Source: Actinomycetales bacterium (GTDB taxonomy: Bacteria; Actinomycetota; Actinomycetes; Actinomycetales; Microbacteriaceae). Taken from it: a stretch of 64,000 nucleotides of DNA. The notes beneath the pieces are model-generated. The model was not told where the DNA came from. It saw only the letters and a list, made by a program, of their open reading frames with translations, and did not search any database. This document shows positions 33,477-41,562 of the stretch, in pieces (position 1 is the stretch's first letter; each line of letters starts with the position of its first letter). The translations under genes were made by a program, and so were the position numbers. Location of the stretch: assembly GCA_017308515.1 (NCBI GenBank), contig JAFKEN010000006.1, forward strand, positions 664,479-728,478, written 5' to 3'.

Positions 33477-34784
33477 TCAGGCCCCTCGCCGCGGCAACCC
33501 CTCGTCGACCCCCGGATCCCGCAGCAGACCCCGCCAGGAGCGTCGGCGCGCCGCGGCGATGCAGGCCGCGACGAACACCACGAGTCCGCCCTCGACGAGC
33601 AGGTAGCTCTCGGCGAGGCTCGTGACGGCCAGCAGGGTGAGGGTGAGGGCCGGCCAGACGTCGACGGTGATCCGCGAGGAGGAGGCGACGAGCCAGGCGC
33701 GCACGAAGCCGAGCGCGAGGGCACCGATGAGCAGGGCGGCGCCGACGAGGCCGATCTGCAGCCAGGCGTCGACGTAGGCGTTGAGAGCCGAGTCGACCGG
33801 GGCGCTGCCCGGCCCGGAGAGGGCGCTGTAGGGCAGCTGGCCGTCGGGCCAGGCGCCGACCCACCCCCAGCCCTCGACCGCGTGCAGGGAGGCCCAGTCG
33901 CGGATCCGCATCCAGAGCGCGACCCGGGCGTCGAAGTCGCTCGTCGCGTCGAGCAGAGCGAACACGCGCGAGCGCAGCAGGGCGACGACAATCACCGCGA
34001 CGACGAGGAGGGCGAAGAAGACCGTCTGCACGACCGGGCGCGAGCCGAGCGGGATCCGCCGCAGAGCGAGCAGCACGAGCCCCACGCCTCCGACGACGAG
34101 CAGCACGCCGACCGTCACGGGGGAGCCGGAGAGGATCACCATGAGCCCCGCGAGGACGAGCGAGCCGATGCCGACGACCCGGCTGACGGAGCGGGTGCGG
34201 GTCTCGACCCAGAAGGTGAGGAAGGCGAGCCCGGCGACGAACCCGAGCTGATTGCGGTCGCCGAAGATGCCCTGGATCGGGCCCCCGACCGCGAGGTCGC
34301 CCTCGATGCCGAGGAACGGGAAGGGCATGTCGAGCAGGATCCCCGCGAGCACCTCGAGCACGAGCGAGACGACGAGCACGGCCCGCAGCGCGTCGCCGAG
34401 CGAGCGCACCGTCTGGATGAGGTCGCGCGCGAGCGCGACGTAGACGCCGAGGAAGGCGTAGCCGGCGGTCGCGAGGATCGCGAGCACGGTGACCGTCGTG
34501 TACTGACTCAACAGGGTGCTGAGGGCCACCCAGCCGCCGAGCGCGAGCAGGGAGATCGGCAGGATCCCGCGCCAGTCGATCGTGCCGCGCGCGCCCGCGA
34601 GCGAGAGGGCGCACATCGCGACGAGCGCCGCGAGCACCGCGATGGTGCCGGGCCAGCCCCAGAAGGCCCGCAGGAAGCCGGCGGCGAAGGAGCTGCCGAA
34701 GACCGCGACCGTGAGCGCCCGACGCACCCGCGGCGCCGCCGCGATCTCGAGCGCGACGCGCGGGATGGCGCGCGGGCCGCTCAC
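33477..34784 (-). CDS. O-antigen ligase/polymerase-like membrane protein (copy 2, variant site)
   Basis: I start at GTG 34784, which overlaps the stop of the upstream paralogue (GTGA). The 435-residue protein has about ten to twelve hydrophobic helices and a large loop with WGWVGAWPDG before DSALNAYVDAWLQIGLVG. This is the Wzy_C/WaaL signature, in which the neighbour has HN but this one has Leu334 in place of the His. Such proteins polymerise repeat units or ligate glycans to an acceptor on the outer face. The missing His may mean it is inactive alone or acts as a partner to the upstream copy. Confidence 0.72.
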   Translation of the reverse strand: MSGPRAIPRVALEIAAAPRVRRALTVAVFGSSFAAGFLRAFWGWPGTIAVLAALVAMCALSLAGARGTIDWRGILPISLLALGGWVALSTLLSQYTTVTVLAILATAGYAFLGVYVALARDLIQTVRSLGDALRAVLVVSLVLEVLAGILLDMPFPFLGIEGDLAVGGPIQGIFGDRNQLGFVAGLAFLTFWVETRTRSVSRVVGIGSLVLAGLMVILSGSPVTVGVLLVVGGVGLVLLALRRIPLGSRPVVQTVFFALLVVAVIVVALLRSRVFALLDATSDFDARVALWMRIRDWASLHAVEGWGWVGAWPDGQLPYSALSGPGSAPVDSALNAYVDAWLQIGLVGAALLIGALALGFVRAWLVASSSRITVDVWPALTLTLLAVTSLAESYLLVEGGLVVFVAACIAAARRRSWRGLLRDPGVDEGLPRRGA

Positions 34785-36109
34785 GCGTCGGCTTCCGGGG
34801 GACGCCCGGTCGCCGCGAGCTCCTCGGGCACCTCGCGGTCGCGGGCGCGCACCCACGGGCGCGCAGTGACCTCCCACGCCGACCAGACGAGCAGCACCCA
34901 CCCGATCTCGAACAGCATCCGGCTCTCGGCGAGCGAGTGCACGAGCAGCATGCCGAGTAGCAGCAGGGGGAGCACGGCGAGTGCGAGGTCGCGGCCGCGC
35001 GGGGCGTCGAGGGCGGTGATCCACGCGCGCACGAGCGCGACCGCGACGAACGCGGCCAGCAGCAGCGCGCCGATCAGGCCGATCTGCAGCACCGCGTCGA
35101 GCCAGGCGTTGTGGGCCATGTAGTAGTGCACGCCGCGGATCTCGACGAGGTCGCGGAAGGGCTCCTCCCACGGCGGCCAGTAGGTGACCCATCCCCAGCC
35201 GAGGACGGGCCGCTGCTCGATGAGCCCGAGCACCGCGCGCCAGATGTCGAAGCGGTTGGTGAGGTCGGGGCTCTTCTGCAGGAACGCGAGGATCGGGCCG
35301 CGCGCGAGGAACACCGCGACGGCTGCGGCGATCACGACGGCGACGAACCCGAGGGTGGGCAGCACGCGCCGACCCGCCGGCGCTCGGCGCACGAGCAGCG
35401 CGCCGAGCAGCAGCACCGCGACCCCCGCCGCCGCCGCGAACACCGTCGACGAGCGGGTGAGGGCGAGGGTGACGATGGCGAGGCCGATCCAGATGCCCGT
35501 CGAGACCCGGCGCAGCGGTTCGCGCGCCCACTCGACGCCGAAGACGACGACGCCGAGGAGGGCGGCGAAGGCGAGCAGGTTCGAGTTGCCGACGATGCCC
35601 TGGATCTGCCCGCCCTGCAGCAGCAGGTCGCGCGACCAGTAGAAGGCGGCCGGGATCTTGTCGAGGTCGGAGTAGTCGACCCAGAGCGGCAGAATGCGGT
35701 GCCCGATCACGAGGGCGACGATCGCCTCGAAGGCGAGCGAGAGCAGCAGCACGGTGCGCACCGCCCAGGACAGCGCCTGCACGACGTCGGCCGGGGTCAT
35801 CGCGCGCGCCAGCAGCAGCGCGAAGGCGGTCGCGGCGAGGGTGAGCGCGACCCCGATCGCCGAGGAGCCGGGGTAGGCCGACCAGACGATCGAGGCCGTC
35901 ATCCAGGCCAGGAGCACGACGAGGGCGATCGGGGTGCGCCGCAGGCTCACCCGCGCGCGCACCAGCTCGACGATCGTGAGGATCAGCAGCACCCCGACGA
36001 TGGCGCCCCAGCCCCACCAGCTGAGCAGGTAGCGCCAGAAGTCGCCCGCCATGAGCGTGAACAGGCCGAGCGCGGCGAGGGCGCGGCGGTACGCCGAGGC
36101 GGCGGTCAT
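34781..36109 (-). CDS. O-antigen ligase/polymerase-like membrane protein (copy 1)
   Basis: A 442-residue polytopic protein starting at ATG 36109. It has about ten hydrophobic helices and the large external loop typical of the Wzy_C/WaaL fold: WGWVTYWPPWEEP followed by MAHNAWLDAVLQIGLIG, with the conserved His333-Asn. This family handles undecaprenyl-linked glycans, either linking repeat units or attaching the chain to an acceptor. In this locus it would act after the ABC flippases. Copy 2 follows with overlapping codons, so the two are made together. Confidence 0.78.
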   Translation of the reverse strand: MTAASAYRRALAALGLFTLMAGDFWRYLLSWWGWGAIVGVLLILTIVELVRARVSLRRTPIALVVLLAWMTASIVWSAYPGSSAIGVALTLAATAFALLLARAMTPADVVQALSWAVRTVLLLSLAFEAIVALVIGHRILPLWVDYSDLDKIPAAFYWSRDLLLQGGQIQGIVGNSNLLAFAALLGVVVFGVEWAREPLRRVSTGIWIGLAIVTLALTRSSTVFAAAAGVAVLLLGALLVRRAPAGRRVLPTLGFVAVVIAAAVAVFLARGPILAFLQKSPDLTNRFDIWRAVLGLIEQRPVLGWGWVTYWPPWEEPFRDLVEIRGVHYYMAHNAWLDAVLQIGLIGALLLAAFVAVALVRAWITALDAPRGRDLALAVLPLLLLGMLLVHSLAESRMLFEIGWVLLVWSAWEVTARPWVRARDREVPEELAATGRPPEADA

Positions 36110-36116
36110 GGCTGCC

Positions 36117-36122
36117 AGGCTA
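36117..36122 (-). promoter_or_regulatory. -10 box of the ligase/polymerase pair (leaderless type)
   Basis: Minus-strand TAGCCT, 7 nt before ATG 36109, with no Shine-Dalgarno between. Confidence 0.45.
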
Positions 36123-36199
36123 CCGGCGCTCGGGTCCGGTGCTCCGGAGCGCGGGCCCCGCTCTCCGAAGCGCGACCGCGGCCCCCACGGCGCGCTCGC

Positions 36200-36205
36200 T
36201 ATCGT
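36200..36205 (+). promoter_or_regulatory. Possible -10 box of manA
   Basis: TATCGT, about 45 nt before GTG 36251. No -35 is clear. The rest of the 141-bp gap between the divergent ligase and manA genes shows nothing further. Confidence 0.3.
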
Positions 36206-36250
36206 GAGGGCGGGTCGCGCGAGTCGACCCGGACCGGGGGTCTGTCGAGG

Positions 36251-37354
36251 GTGTTCGCACTGCTCACCAACACACCGCGCGACTACGCGTGGGGTTCGCG
36301 TGCGGCGATCGCCGAGCTGCTCGGGCGCCCCGCCTCCGGCGGGCCCGAGGCCGAGCTGTGGTTGGGCACACATCCGGGATCGCCCGCCCGCCTGGTCGAC
36401 GGCGGCGCGACCCTGCTCGAGACCCTCGACGCCCCGCTGCCCTACCTGCTCAAGGTGCTCGCCGCGGCGGAGCCGCTCTCGCTGCAGGCGCACCCGACTC
36501 CCGAGCAGGCCGCGGAGGGATTCGCGCGTGAGGAGGCCGCCGGCGTGCCGCTCGACGCGCCGCAGCGCAACTACAAGGATCGCGGCGCCAAGCCCGAGCT
36601 CATCTACGCGCTTTCCGACCCGTTCCGCGCGCTGAGCGGGTTCCGACCCGTCGCCGACACCCTCGCGGTGCTCGACCCCGTGCGCGACGACCCGCGGATC
36701 GCGCCGCTCGTCGGGCGGCTGGGCGGCGACGGGGCTCTGCGCGCCGTCGTCCGGTGGCTCCTCGAGCGCGGGGAGGGCGTCGAGGAGCTCGTCGCCGCCG
36801 TGGTGGAGGCCGCCGCGGTCGTCGAGGGGCCGAGCTGGGAGACGGTGCGCCTGCTCGCCGGGCGGTATCCGGGCGATCCGGGCATCGCGATCTCGCTGCT
36901 GCTGCACACCGTCGCGCTCCGGCCGGGCGAGGCGCTCTACCTCCCCGCGGGCAACATCCACGCCTATCTCGAGGGGCTCGGGATCGAGCTCATGGCCGCG
37001 AGCGACAACGTGCTGCGCGGCGGGCTCACCCCCAAGCACGTCGACCTGCCAGAGCTGCTGCGGGTGCTCGACGTCCGTCCGCTGCCCGTGCCGTACCTCG
37101 TGCCCGAGGAGCGCGAGCCGGGCGTGCGGGTCTTCCGGCCCGAGGGCGTCGGCTTCGCGCTCACCGTCGTCGACGCGGCGGCCCTCGCGCGCGGCGTCGA
37201 GCTGCCGGCGCCGGGCCGATCGCTCGCGCTCGCCGTGGGGGGTGCGGTGGAGATCGGCGCCGACGAGGTGCCGGCGGGCTCGGCGGCCTATCTCTCCGGT
37301 GAGAGTCCGCTCGCCGTGCGGGGGCGCGGCACCCTCTTCCTCGCTTCGGCCTGA
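36251..37354 (+). CDS. manA: Mannose-6-phosphate isomerase, class I
   Basis: I start at GTG 36251 (VFALLTNTPRDYAWGSR), the usual N-terminus of the family; the longer frame upstream is a shadow. The 367-residue enzyme has the zinc ligands in SLQAHPTPEQ, KPELIYAL and LPAGNIHAYLEG. It interconverts fructose-6-phosphate and mannose-6-phosphate, feeding GDP-mannose for surface glycans. It sits between the glycan locus and the conserved chromosomal core, and also has a manA counterpart in the corresponding mycobacterial neighbourhood as I recall it. Confidence 0.9.
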   Translation: MFALLTNTPRDYAWGSRAAIAELLGRPASGGPEAELWLGTHPGSPARLVDGGATLLETLDAPLPYLLKVLAAAEPLSLQAHPTPEQAAEGFAREEAAGVPLDAPQRNYKDRGAKPELIYALSDPFRALSGFRPVADTLAVLDPVRDDPRIAPLVGRLGGDGALRAVVRWLLERGEGVEELVAAVVEAAAVVEGPSWETVRLLAGRYPGDPGIAISLLLHTVALRPGEALYLPAGNIHAYLEGLGIELMAASDNVLRGGLTPKHVDLPELLRVLDVRPLPVPYLVPEEREPGVRVFRPEGVGFALTVVDAAALARGVELPAPGRSLALAVGGAVEIGADEVPAGSAAYLSGESPLAVRGRGTLFLASA

Positions 37355-37371
37355 GGGTCGTCGGCGCGGAC

Positions 37372-37397
37372 GGCGCCCGTGCGACGCGGCGGGCGCC
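37372..37397 (+). terminator. Possible terminator after manA
   Basis: Perfect 8-bp arms GGCGCCCG (37,372-37,379) and CGGGCGCC (37,390-37,397) with a 10-nt loop, 17 bp after the manA stop. There is no T-run, so termination strength is uncertain. Confidence 0.35.
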
Positions 37398-37496
37398 CGC
37401 CGCCGTTGTCGATCTCAGCTCGTTTTCAGGATTCGTGCGCGATTCCCCGCGCTCCCGCGAGATCGTGCGAGCGGTGTCGGGAGACGAGCCGGGGTG

Positions 37497-37526
37497 TTGT
37501 GCCTGATACGCGCGGAGCGCTATTTT
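37497..37526 (+). promoter_or_regulatory. Promoter of the HtrA-like lipoprotein gene
   Basis: TTGTGC at 37,497-37,502 and TATTTT at 37,521-37,526 are 18 nt apart. The expected start leaves a leader of about 42 nt ending in AGGAGG 6 nt before TTG 37575. The remaining part of this 220-bp gap holds only the stem-loop after manA. Confidence 0.5.
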
Positions 37527-37574
37527 TCGAGCATTCCGGTCGGTTCTGCGCCGACCTCATCCAGGAGGCCTTTC

Positions 37575-39119
37575 TTGTCATCATCCGAACGCGCCCGCGC
37601 GCGCCGAATCCCGGTCGTGATCGTCGCGGCTCTCACGCTTCCGGCGCTCGCCGGCTGCACCCTGCTGGGCGGTGGCGGCGGCAGCCCCGCCGTCTCCGAC
37701 ATCCAGGGCGTCAAGGACGCCACGATGCTCATCGTCGGCCAGGGCACCTACGTCGAGCCCCTGACCCTCGACCCGGCCGAGAACGCGTGGATCGGGACCG
37801 GCTGGTTCATCACGTCCGACGGCTACGCCGTGACCAACAACCACGTCGTCAGCGGCGCCGGCTCGCTCAAGGTCTACCTCGGCGGCGACCAGAACGAGGC
37901 GCGCAACGCGCAGGTCATCAGCGCCTCGGAGTGCTACGACCTCGCGGTCATCAAGGTCGACACCGAGGGCGCGGCGGCGCCGCGACTGGCGTGGTTCGAG
38001 GGCGACATCACCGAGGGCGTCGAGGTGTACTCCGCCGGCTACCCCGGCGTGCTCGGTGCCGAGTACACCCTCACCAAGGGCATCGTCTCGCAGGCCGACG
38101 GCGCGGAGCCCACCCAGTGGGCCGACGTCGAGCACGCGATCCAGCACGACGCGCGCATCCGCGGCGGCAACTCGGGCGGGCCGCTCGTCGACGAGTCCGG
38201 GCACGTGATCGGCGTGAACTACGCGGGCAGCGACGAGTCGGACTCGAACATCGCGATCGGGCGCGAGACCGCGCGGACCGCGGTCGAGAAGCTCATGTCG
38301 GGCGAGGTGCTGCTCTCGCTCGGGCTCAACACCCAGGCGCTCCCGCCCGCCGACAACGGCGCTCCGCAGGGCATCTGGATCCAGTCGGTGCTTCCCGGCG
38401 GTCCGGCGGACAAGGCCGGCGTCAAGCCGGGCGACGTGCTCGAGAAGCTCAACGGCGTCTCGATGGGCGAGAGCGGTGTGCTCCGCGGCTACTGCGACGT
38501 GCTGCGCACCAACGGCATCGACGCGACGATGACGGCGCAGGTCTATCGCCCGGCCACCGGTGAGGTGCTCGAGGGCCAGATCAACGGCACCCCGCTCGCC
38601 GTCACGGGCACGACCGGCGGGAACGGCAACGGCGGCGACCAGCCCGTCGGCGGATTCGTCGACATCACGGACGACACCAACTCGCTCACCCTGCAGGTGC
38701 CCGACACCTGGTCGCAGGTCGACGGTCAGCCTTTCACCGACTCGGGTGTGACGTGGGCCTCGCTCACGGCGAGCCCCGACATCAACGGGTTCGACAACAG
38801 CCTGACGGTGCCGGGTGTGAGCTTCTACGCGGCTCCTCCGGGAACGATCGACCCGGCGGGGTATGTCGCCGGCATCGACTCGCAGGCGGCCTCGGTCTGC
38901 ACGCCGCAGGCGCAGAGCCAGCCCTGGGCCGACGGCTACTCGACCGGCGTCTACTCGTACTACACCGGCTGCGGTGGGGGCACCACCGACTACGCGGTGA
39001 TCGGCGCGAACCTCGACGACGGGTCGGCGGTCATCACCCTCACCGTCCAGATGGTGAGCGACTTCGACAAGAACCAGGCGCTCCAGAAGATCCTCGAGAG
39101 CTACTTCGCGGTGCTCTGA
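37575..39119 (+). CDS. HtrA/DegP-like serine protease lipoprotein with PDZ and extra C-terminal domain
   Basis: The start is TTG 37575, chosen for a perfect AGGAGG 6 nt upstream and because it gives a lipoprotein signal (LPALAGC, Cys28). The 514-residue protein has a trypsin-like catalytic triad His90 (TNNHVV), Asp122 (YDLAVIK) and Ser200 (GGNSGGPL). A PDZ domain around 250-335 contains VLPGGPADKAGVKPGDVLEKL. A Gly/Asn-rich linker (TGGNGNGGDQ) leads to a further domain of about 150 residues that I do not recognise; it has a pair of cysteines. The protein should be anchored on the outer face of the membrane and degrade or check envelope proteins. Confidence 0.85.
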   Translation: MSSSERARARRIPVVIVAALTLPALAGCTLLGGGGGSPAVSDIQGVKDATMLIVGQGTYVEPLTLDPAENAWIGTGWFITSDGYAVTNNHVVSGAGSLKVYLGGDQNEARNAQVISASECYDLAVIKVDTEGAAAPRLAWFEGDITEGVEVYSAGYPGVLGAEYTLTKGIVSQADGAEPTQWADVEHAIQHDARIRGGNSGGPLVDESGHVIGVNYAGSDESDSNIAIGRETARTAVEKLMSGEVLLSLGLNTQALPPADNGAPQGIWIQSVLPGGPADKAGVKPGDVLEKLNGVSMGESGVLRGYCDVLRTNGIDATMTAQVYRPATGEVLEGQINGTPLAVTGTTGGNGNGGDQPVGGFVDITDDTNSLTLQVPDTWSQVDGQPFTDSGVTWASLTASPDINGFDNSLTVPGVSFYAAPPGTIDPAGYVAGIDSQAASVCTPQAQSQPWADGYSTGVYSYYTGCGGGTTDYAVIGANLDDGSAVITLTVQMVSDFDKNQALQKILESYFAVL

Positions 39120-39136
39120 GCCCGGATCGCGCGATC

Positions 39137-39166
39137 GGGCCCGTCCGCCTCACGGCGGGCGGGCCC
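39137..39166. terminator. Bidirectional stem-loop between convergent genes
   Basis: Thirteen-bp arms, GGGCCCGTCCGCC and GGCGGGCGGGCCC, with a 4-nt loop and one G-U pair. It lies midway between the HtrA-like and GlxA-like stops, so it probably terminates both. Confidence 0.6.
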
Positions 39167-39188
39167 TCGTCGTTCCGGGCGCGGGCGG

Positions 39189-40142
39189 CTACGCGCTCTC
39201 CCGCGCCCCGAAGGCGGTGCGGTAGCCGGTCGGGGTGGTCTGCAGCGTCTTGAGGAAGTGGTGACGCATGACCGCCGCCGTGCCGAAGCCGGCCAGCTGG
39301 GCGATCCGCTCGAGGCTCTCATCGCTCTCCTCCAGCAGCTGCCGCGCGCGCAGCAGCCGCTGCGCGTTGAGCCAGGCGGCGGGAGTGGTGCCGAACTCGG
39401 CGCGGAAGCGCCGCGCGAACGTGCGGGTCGACATGAGCGCCTCGCGGGCCAGGCGCTCGATCGGGAGCTCCTGCTCGAGGTGCTCGACCATCCAGTCCGC
39501 CACCCGCGCGAGCGAGTCGTCGCGGCACGCCACGATCGGGGTGGGGATGAACTGCGCCTGGCCGCCCTCGCGGTGCGCGGGCACCACCATGCGGCGTGCG
39601 ATGACGTTCGTGGCGGTGACGCCGTGCTCCTCGCGCACGATGTGGAGGGCGGCGTCGATGCCGGCCGCGGTGCCGGCGCCGGTGACGACGCGGTCGTCGT
39701 CGATGTAGAGCACCTCGGGGTCGACCTCGATCCGGGGATACTCGGCGGCGAGGCGGTCGGCGTACATCCAGTGGGTGGTCGCGCGGCGCCCGTCGAGGAT
39801 GCCCGCCTCCGCGAGCACGAACGCCCCGGAGCAGACGCTCAGCACCCACGCCCCGCGCGCCGCCGCCGCGCGCACGACCTCGAGGTAGGCCTCTTCGACA
39901 GGGCCGATCGACCGGGCCGCGACGGCGACGAGGTCGGCGTCGGCGGCCACCGACAGGTCCTCGGAGATGACGAGGTCGAAGCCCATGTTGGTGGTCACCG
40001 TCCCCGGCGTCTCGGTGGCGATGTGGAAGTCGAAGCGCGGGCCGCCCATGGCGCTGCGGTCGAGGCCGAAGACCTCGCAGAGCACCCCGAACTCGAAGGG
40101 GGCGAGGCCGGGCATCGCGAGCACGACGACCTTCTGGAGCAT
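39189..40142 (-). CDS. GlxA-type transcriptional regulator (DJ-1/PfpI domain plus AraC HTH)
   Basis: I start at ATG 40142 (MLQKVVVLAMPGL), with GAGAGG about 9 nt upstream; the longer frame continues into the promoter region. The 317-residue protein has an N-terminal DJ-1/PfpI-like domain (about 1-190) with VLSVCSGAFVLAEAGILDG, then an AraC-type double HTH containing LMSTRTFARRFRAEFGTTPAAWL and LERIAQLAGFGTAAVMRHHF. Members usually activate a nearby transport or catabolic gene in response to a small molecule. The nearest divergent gene is a tiny membrane protein followed by galE. The inducer is unknown. Confidence 0.85.
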   Translation of the reverse strand: MLQKVVVLAMPGLAPFEFGVLCEVFGLDRSAMGGPRFDFHIATETPGTVTTNMGFDLVISEDLSVAADADLVAVAARSIGPVEEAYLEVVRAAAARGAWVLSVCSGAFVLAEAGILDGRRATTHWMYADRLAAEYPRIEVDPEVLYIDDDRVVTGAGTAAGIDAALHIVREEHGVTATNVIARRMVVPAHREGGQAQFIPTPIVACRDDSLARVADWMVEHLEQELPIERLAREALMSTRTFARRFRAEFGTTPAAWLNAQRLLRARQLLEESDESLERIAQLAGFGTAAVMRHHFLKTLQTTPTGYRTAFGARESA

Positions 40143-40213
40143 GGCGGGGATCCTCTCGGAGTGGAACGGCGGTCGAGTGGGCGCGGGGCGGGCGCACTCG
40201 CGCGTCGCGGCGC

Positions 40214-40286
40214 TGGCAGAAATCCTTCGGTGTATGGCGATGCTGCCACTCGTGGCGGATTCACGCAACTCATAGCGTTTCTGCCA
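40214..40286. promoter_or_regulatory. Inverted repeats between the GlxA-like regulator and the small membrane protein
   Basis: TGGCAGAAA (40,214-40,222) and TTTCTGCCA (40,278-40,286) are perfect 9-bp arms 55 bp apart, the second touching the start codon at 40286. Between them GCCAC-TC-GTGGC (40,245-40,256) is a 5-bp-arm palindrome. This 143-bp divergent region is the natural place for operators of the AraC-type regulator. Confidence 0.45.
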
Positions 40287-40411
40287 TGACCCCGTTCCTT
40301 CTCACCGAGACCGTGATCCTCGCCCCGCTCGCCGCGCTCGCGCTCGCGGCCGTCGTCGCGTCGCTGCGCGCGGCCCGCTCCGACGGCTACCGCCGCATCC
40401 CCCGCCGATAG
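40286..40411 (+). CDS. Small membrane protein (41 residues)
   Basis: ATG 40286 to TAG 40409-40411 encodes MTPFLLTETVILAPLAALA, then more Ala/Leu/Val and a basic end rich in Arg. This gives one clear membrane helix (about residues 4-27) with a positively charged cytoplasmic tail. It is opposite the GlxA-type regulator, and its stop codon doubles as the start of the galE -10 box. There is no good Shine-Dalgarno; the CTGCC before the ATG belongs to the inverted repeat. The gene is too short for a confident call, but the helix-plus-basic-tail layout is typical of real small membrane proteins. Confidence 0.4.
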   Translation: MTPFLLTETVILAPLAALALAAVVASLRAARSDGYRRIPRR

Positions 40412-40414
40412 CCT
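40409..40414 (+). promoter_or_regulatory. -10 box of galE sharing a stop codon (leaderless type)
   Basis: TAGCCT begins with the stop of the small membrane protein and lies 6 nt before ATG 40421. Confidence 0.5.
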
Positions 40415-40420
40415 GGAGCC

Positions 40421-41395
40421 ATGACCTGGCTCGTGACCGGCGGCGCCGGCTACATCGGCGCGCACGTCGCGAAGGCCTTCGTCGAGGCGGGGGTGCCCGT
40501 GGTCGTCCTCGACGACCTCTCGAGCGGGCGCGAGGAGTTCGTGCCCGAGGGCGTGCCCTTCGCGCGCGGCAGCATCCTCGACGGCGGGCTCGTCGAGGCC
40601 ACGATCGACGAGCACCGCGTCACCGGCATCGTGCACCTCGCGGGCTTCAAGTACGCGGGCGTCTCGGTGCAGCGCCCGCTGCACACCTACAGCCAGAACG
40701 TCACCGGCATGGCGACCCTGCTCGGCGCCGCCGTCGACCGGGGAGTCGACAAGGTGGTGTTCTCCTCGAGCGCCGCCGTCTACGGCACCCCCGACGTGCC
40801 GCTCGTGACCGAGCAGACCCCCAAGGCGCCCGAGTCGCCCTACGGCGAGTCCAAGCTCATCGGCGAGTGGCTGCTGCACGACCTCGAGGTCGCGCACGGC
40901 CTGCGGCACGCCTCGCTGCGCTACTTCAACGTCGTCGGCTCGGGCGACCCGCGCATCTTCGACACCAGCCCGCACAACCTGTTCCCCGTCGTCTTCGACG
41001 CACTCGTCGAGGGCCGCACCCCCCGGATCAACGGCGACGACTACCCGACCCCCGACGGCACCTGCGTGCGCGACTACCTGCACGTCGCCGACCTCGCGCT
41101 CGCGCATGTCGCCGCCGCGCAGCGGCTGGACGCCGGCGAGGCCGTCGAGAGCGCCTACAACCTGGGCAGCGGCGAGGGCGTCTCGGTGCGCGAGATCATG
41201 TCCGCCATCGCGCGCGTGACCGGTCGCGGGTTCGAGCCGGAGATCGCGCCGCGCCGCGCGGGGGATCCGGCGCGGATCGTCGCGAGCGGCGAGCTCGCCG
41301 CCCGCGACCTCGACTGGCGGATGCGTCACAGCCTCGACGAGATGGTCGACAGCGCCTGGCGAGCGCGGCTCGCGGCCGAGCGGGCCGAGGCCTGA
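40421..41395 (+). CDS. galE: UDP-glucose 4-epimerase
   Basis: A 324-residue extended SDR enzyme with TGGAGYIGAH (6-15), VVFSSSAAVYG (112-122), Tyr141 and Lys145 in SPYGESK, and RYFNVVGSGDPR-type sugar-binding residues. It interconverts UDP-glucose and UDP-galactose (or the GlcNAc/GalNAc pair). The family assignment is firm; substrate range cannot be told. It lies alone between the small membrane protein and whiB and is probably transcribed from the leaderless box at 40,409. It may supply galactose-type donors to the glycan locus. Confidence 0.9.
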   Translation: MTWLVTGGAGYIGAHVAKAFVEAGVPVVVLDDLSSGREEFVPEGVPFARGSILDGGLVEATIDEHRVTGIVHLAGFKYAGVSVQRPLHTYSQNVTGMATLLGAAVDRGVDKVVFSSSAAVYGTPDVPLVTEQTPKAPESPYGESKLIGEWLLHDLEVAHGLRHASLRYFNVVGSGDPRIFDTSPHNLFPVVFDALVEGRTPRINGDDYPTPDGTCVRDYLHVADLALAHVAAAQRLDAGEAVESAYNLGSGEGVSVREIMSAIARVTGRGFEPEIAPRRAGDPARIVASGELAARDLDWRMRHSLDEMVDSAWRARLAAERAEA

Positions 41396-41480
41396 CCGGC
41401 CCGGGTGCTGAGCCTCCCTCGGCGACACGCCGCGCGTCGCGCTCCCGCGGGTCGCGGTGCGGGGAATTATCCTTCGCCAC

Positions 41481-41510
41481 TTGACGCGGGGGTAATGACA
41501 CGGCTGTAAT
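41481..41510 (+). promoter_or_regulatory. Promoter of the whiB gene
   Basis: TTGACG (41,481-41,486) and TGTAAT (41,505-41,510) with an 18-nt spacer form the best sigma-70-like promoter in the window. The spacer holds GACAC (41,497-41,501), the core of the published WhiA site. The leader is about 46 nt and contains a GGCCGGG/CCCGGCC hairpin (41,524-41,542) before AGGGAGG. Confidence 0.65.
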
Positions 41511-41515
41511 TACAG
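41504..41515. promoter_or_regulatory. Perfect palindrome CTGTAATTACAG over the whiB -10 box
   Basis: Twelve bases reading the same on both strands, covering the -10 hexamer and the likely start point. In this GC-rich DNA such an AT-containing palindrome is unlikely by chance and is a good candidate operator. Confidence 0.5.
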
Positions 41516-41562
41516 GCAACGTCGGCCGGGGGGCTCCCGGCCGCATCCTGAGGGAGGCACGG

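Noticed and set aside
33477-36017. An 846-codon minus-strand protein joining both ligase-like genes
   Set aside because: Its upstream half is out of frame with the copy 1 gene; the GTGA overlap at 34,781-34,784 separates two proteins.
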